This document shows positions 61,802-64,000 of a stretch of 64,000 bases of DNA, in pieces. Source of the stretch: Candidatus Berkiella aquae (GTDB taxonomy: Bacteria > Pseudomonadota > Gammaproteobacteria > Berkiellales > Berkiellaceae); contig NZ_LKAJ02000001.1 of NCBI RefSeq assembly GCF_001431295.2, positions 1,488,001 to 1,552,000 on the forward strand, written 5' to 3'. Both the position numbers and the translations under genes were made by a program. The notes beneath the pieces were generated by a model, which did no database searches, was not told the DNA's origin, and saw only the letters and a list, made by a program, of their open reading frames with translations. How positions within the stretch are numbered: position 1 is the first letter of the stretch; every line of letters begins with the position of its first letter.

Positions 61802-64000
61802 ATGAAAAGTCGTTGGTTGACTGCACTAGCAGCTGGTTTGCTTACAAACTATGCGGTATCTGTTCAAGGCTTTGAGCAATTTGTTGTCAAAGATATTCGT
61901 ATAGAAGGTTTACAAAGAATTACCGAAGGAACGGTGTATAACTATTTGCCAGTGAATGTTGGTGAATCACTTGCGCCCGAAAAAACAGGTGAAATCCTAA
62001 GAGCACTTTTTGAAACCGGTTTTTTTCAAGACATCGAGTTAAAACGCGATGGAAATGTGCTGGTCGTTCAAGTCATAGAAAGACCGACCATCGGAAAAAT
62101 CACTGTTTCCGGTAATAAAGAAATCACTGAAGAAAATTTATTATCCACCTTGAAGACTGCAGGCTTAGCGGAAGGTTATGTATTTGACCGTGCCATGCTG
62201 GAACAAGTACGTAATGAATTAGAACGATTATATTTTAGTCATGGTAAATATGCTGTCAAAGTAGATGCGACAGTTGAAGAGCAGCCGAATAATCGTGTCA
62301 ATGTCAGCATTGCAATTGAGGAAGGTCAGGCTGCTCGCATAAAAACTATTAACTTGGTTGGTAATCATGCTTTCACGACAAGCGAGTTGCTTAAGTCGTT
62401 TACTTTATCACCAACGAATTACATGAGTTGGGTCTCACAAGCAGATCAATACGATAAACAAAAGCTTAGCGCAGACTTAGAAGCCTTACGCACATTTTAT
62501 TTAGATAGGGGATATCTGAATTTTCGGATTATCTCAACACAAGTTGCTATAACGCCTGATAAACAAGACATCTACATTACCATTAACATGGAAGAAGGCG
62601 ATGAATTTGTCCTATCTGGTTTTCAGTTAGCAGGTAATACTATTTTACCTGAAGCTGAATTATTATCCTTGGTTGAATTAAAAGACGGCGAAGTTTTTTC
62701 ACGTGCTAAAGTGGCCAATGTGGTGAAAAAACTGTCTGATAGATTGGGCCAAGAAGGCTATGCCTTTGCAAAAGTAAATCCAGTACCGGATATTCAAGAG
62801 GCTGATAAAACCGTTAAATTAACGTTCTATATTGAGCCAGGTAATAAAATCTATGTTCGTAAAGTCATGTTTGAAGGCAATACGAAAACCAAAGATGAAG
62901 TGATCCGTCGTGAAATTATTCAGATGGAAAGCGCGCCGGTTAATACTAAATTTATCGAAGACTCCAAGTTACGTTTAAATAGAACAGGCTATTTTACCGA
63001 TGTTAAAGTAGAAACGCGTCCTGTTTCAGGTACAACTGACGAAGTTGATATTGTGTTTACCGTCGAAGAGGCCTCGTCTGGGCAGCTAGGTGGTGGTGTT
63101 GGTTATTCTGACGTTGATGGCTTATTGTTTAATGCCAATATCAGTAATCGTAACTTTCTTGGTACCGGTAAAAGCGTTGATTTCAATTTCAATCGAAGTA
63201 AAGCTTACACGACTTACAACATGTCGTATAACAACCCTTACTATACCATTGATGGTATTAGCAGGGGCTTTAACATCTTCTATAGCGAAACAGATTTAGG
63301 TAAATCCACCAGCATTACCAACTACACGACAGATGCTTATGGCGCAAACATGAGCTACGGTATGCCTATTTCGCCGCATGACAGACTCACTTTCGGTTAT
63401 GGTTTCCAATCAACGACGCTTGCGATTGGGGGTGTTCAAGTACCCATCGAGATTTTAGCCTTTGTTGCTGAAAATGGCACAAAGAGCAATGAAGTCACTA
63501 TGGCGTTCGGTTGGATACATAACACATTCGATAGGATGGTATTTCCAGAAAATGGTTTGCAACAAGCAGCAGGAGCCACTTTCTCTGTACCTGGATCGCA
63601 TTTAGAATATTATCGTTTGAGTTACAGTTTGCAGAAGTACCAAAGCTTATCACATGGCTTTATTGGTATGACATCGGCAACCTTAGGATATGGTAATGGT
63701 TATGGCAAAACCAATGGATTGCCATTTTATAAAAACTATTTTGCTGGCGGTACAAGAACCGTTAGGGGATTTGAAGAAAGCAGCTTAGGCCCAACTGATT
63801 CCTTAGGGAATCCATTTGGTGGTAACTTCCTAGCAACAGGAACCTTGGCTTTAATTTTCCCTAACTTTTTCATGCCGGATACGAAATCAGTGCGGTTAGC
63901 GTGGTTTCTAGATGGCGGCCAAGTTTATGATTTAGAAAATAGAGAAAGTCTCTTGTATCCAACGCAATCACGAAATCCTACGGGATTACGTTACTCAACT
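61802..64000 (+). CDS. bamA: Outer-membrane protein assembly factor BamA (3' truncated by window end)
   Basis: The first 733 codons are present; full-length proteins have about 800. There is a signal peptide (residues 1 to about 22, ending SVQG), then five POTRA domains beginning FVVKDIRIEGLQRITEGTVYN, and the beta-barrel from about residue 420. The conserved L6 loop motif GTRTVRGFEESSLGP is present with VRGF at residues 654–657. BamA folds and inserts outer-membrane proteins, presumably including this organism's porins. It sits at the expected place after rseP. Confidence 0.97.
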   Translation, partial: MKSRWLTALAAGLLTNYAVSVQGFEQFVVKDIRIEGLQRITEGTVYNYLPVNVGESLAPEKTGEILRALFETGFFQDIELKRDGNVLVVQVIERPTIGKITVSGNKEITEENLLSTLKTAGLAEGYVFDRAMLEQVRNELERLYFSHGKYAVKVDATVEEQPNNRVNVSIAIEEGQAARIKTINLVGNHAFTTSELLKSFTLSPTNYMSWVSQADQYDKQKLSADLEALRTFYLDRGYLNFRIISTQVAITPDKQDIYITINMEEGDEFVLSGFQLAGNTILPEAELLSLVELKDGEVFSRAKVANVVKKLSDRLGQEGYAFAKVNPVPDIQEADKTVKLTFYIEPGNKIYVRKVMFEGNTKTKDEVIRREIIQMESAPVNTKFIEDSKLRLNRTGYFTDVKVETRPVSGTTDEVDIVFTVEEASSGQLGGGVGYSDVDGLLFNANISNRNFLGTGKSVDFNFNRSKAYTTYNMSYNNPYYTIDGISRGFNIFYSETDLGKSTSITNYTTDAYGANMSYGMPISPHDRLTFGYGFQSTTLAIGGVQVPIEILAFVAENGTKSNEVTMAFGWIHNTFDRMVFPENGLQQAAGATFSVPGSHLEYYRLSYSLQKYQSLSHGFIGMTSATLGYGNGYGKTNGLPFYKNYFAGGTRTVRGFEESSLGPTDSLGNPFGGNFLATGTLALIFPNFFMPDTKSVRLAWFLDGGQVYDLENRESLLYPTQSRNPTGLRYST

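Overview
The window comes from an AT-rich gammaproteobacterium. Two things place it in the order Legionellales (Legionella/Coxiella/Berkiella-like host-associated bacteria): an almost complete Dot/Icm type IVB secretion system between about 7.0 and 43.0 kb, and a standard gammaproteobacterial block map/glnD – rpsB-tsf-pyrH-frr-uppS-cdsA-dxr-rseP-bamA at the right end. Species cannot be assigned from the sequence alone.

Layout. 0–6.9 kb: mixed chromosomal genes, namely a basic histone-H1-like protein, a small unknown protein, a lipase-like hydrolase, tsaB, dapD-dapE and a metacaspase-like protease. 7.0–8.7 kb: icmC-icmJ-icmD (minus strand). 9.0–10.8 kb: an inserted SbmA/YddA-type ABC transporter. 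10.9–23.0 kb: a long minus-strand run dotD-dotC-dotB-icmT, then a 121-bp tandem-repeat block, two icmL genes, icmK, icmE, icmG, a small membrane gene and icmB. 23.3–35.7 kb: plus-strand icmS-icmP-icmO(dotL), then a 2491-residue low-complexity protein with an apparent N-terminal macrodomain and a 280-residue unknown. 35.8–40.6 kb: two tandem dotA paralogues and icmV (minus). 41.0–47.9 kb: icmW, a small secreted protein, icmX, a BCCT-type transporter and a ~1093-residue protein with a second macrodomain-like region. 47.9–50.2 kb: a zinc-ribbon protein and a degenerate serine-recombinase-like protein (minus). 50.4–64 kb: glnD and map (minus), then the translation/envelope operon (plus) running into a truncated bamA.

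How the genes work together. DotC/DotD/DotH form the outer-membrane core, DotG and DotF bridge the envelope, and DotI-type IcmL proteins, DotE/DotP-type proteins, DotA and IcmV sit in the inner membrane. DotO and DotB are the ATPases. DotL-DotM-DotN-IcmS-IcmW form the coupling complex that recruits effectors. No gene recognisable as icmQ, icmR, icmF, icmH/dotU or icmM/dotJ is present here. Inner-membrane parts are duplicated (two IcmL, two DotA), whereas DotG is less than half the length of the L. pneumophila protein.

The most interesting material lies between the secretion genes: two large proteins with macrodomain-like (ADP-ribose) regions, likely effectors or system-associated proteins, and a recombinase-like protein without an evident catalytic serine. 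Intergenic DNA is rich in short hairpin repeats.
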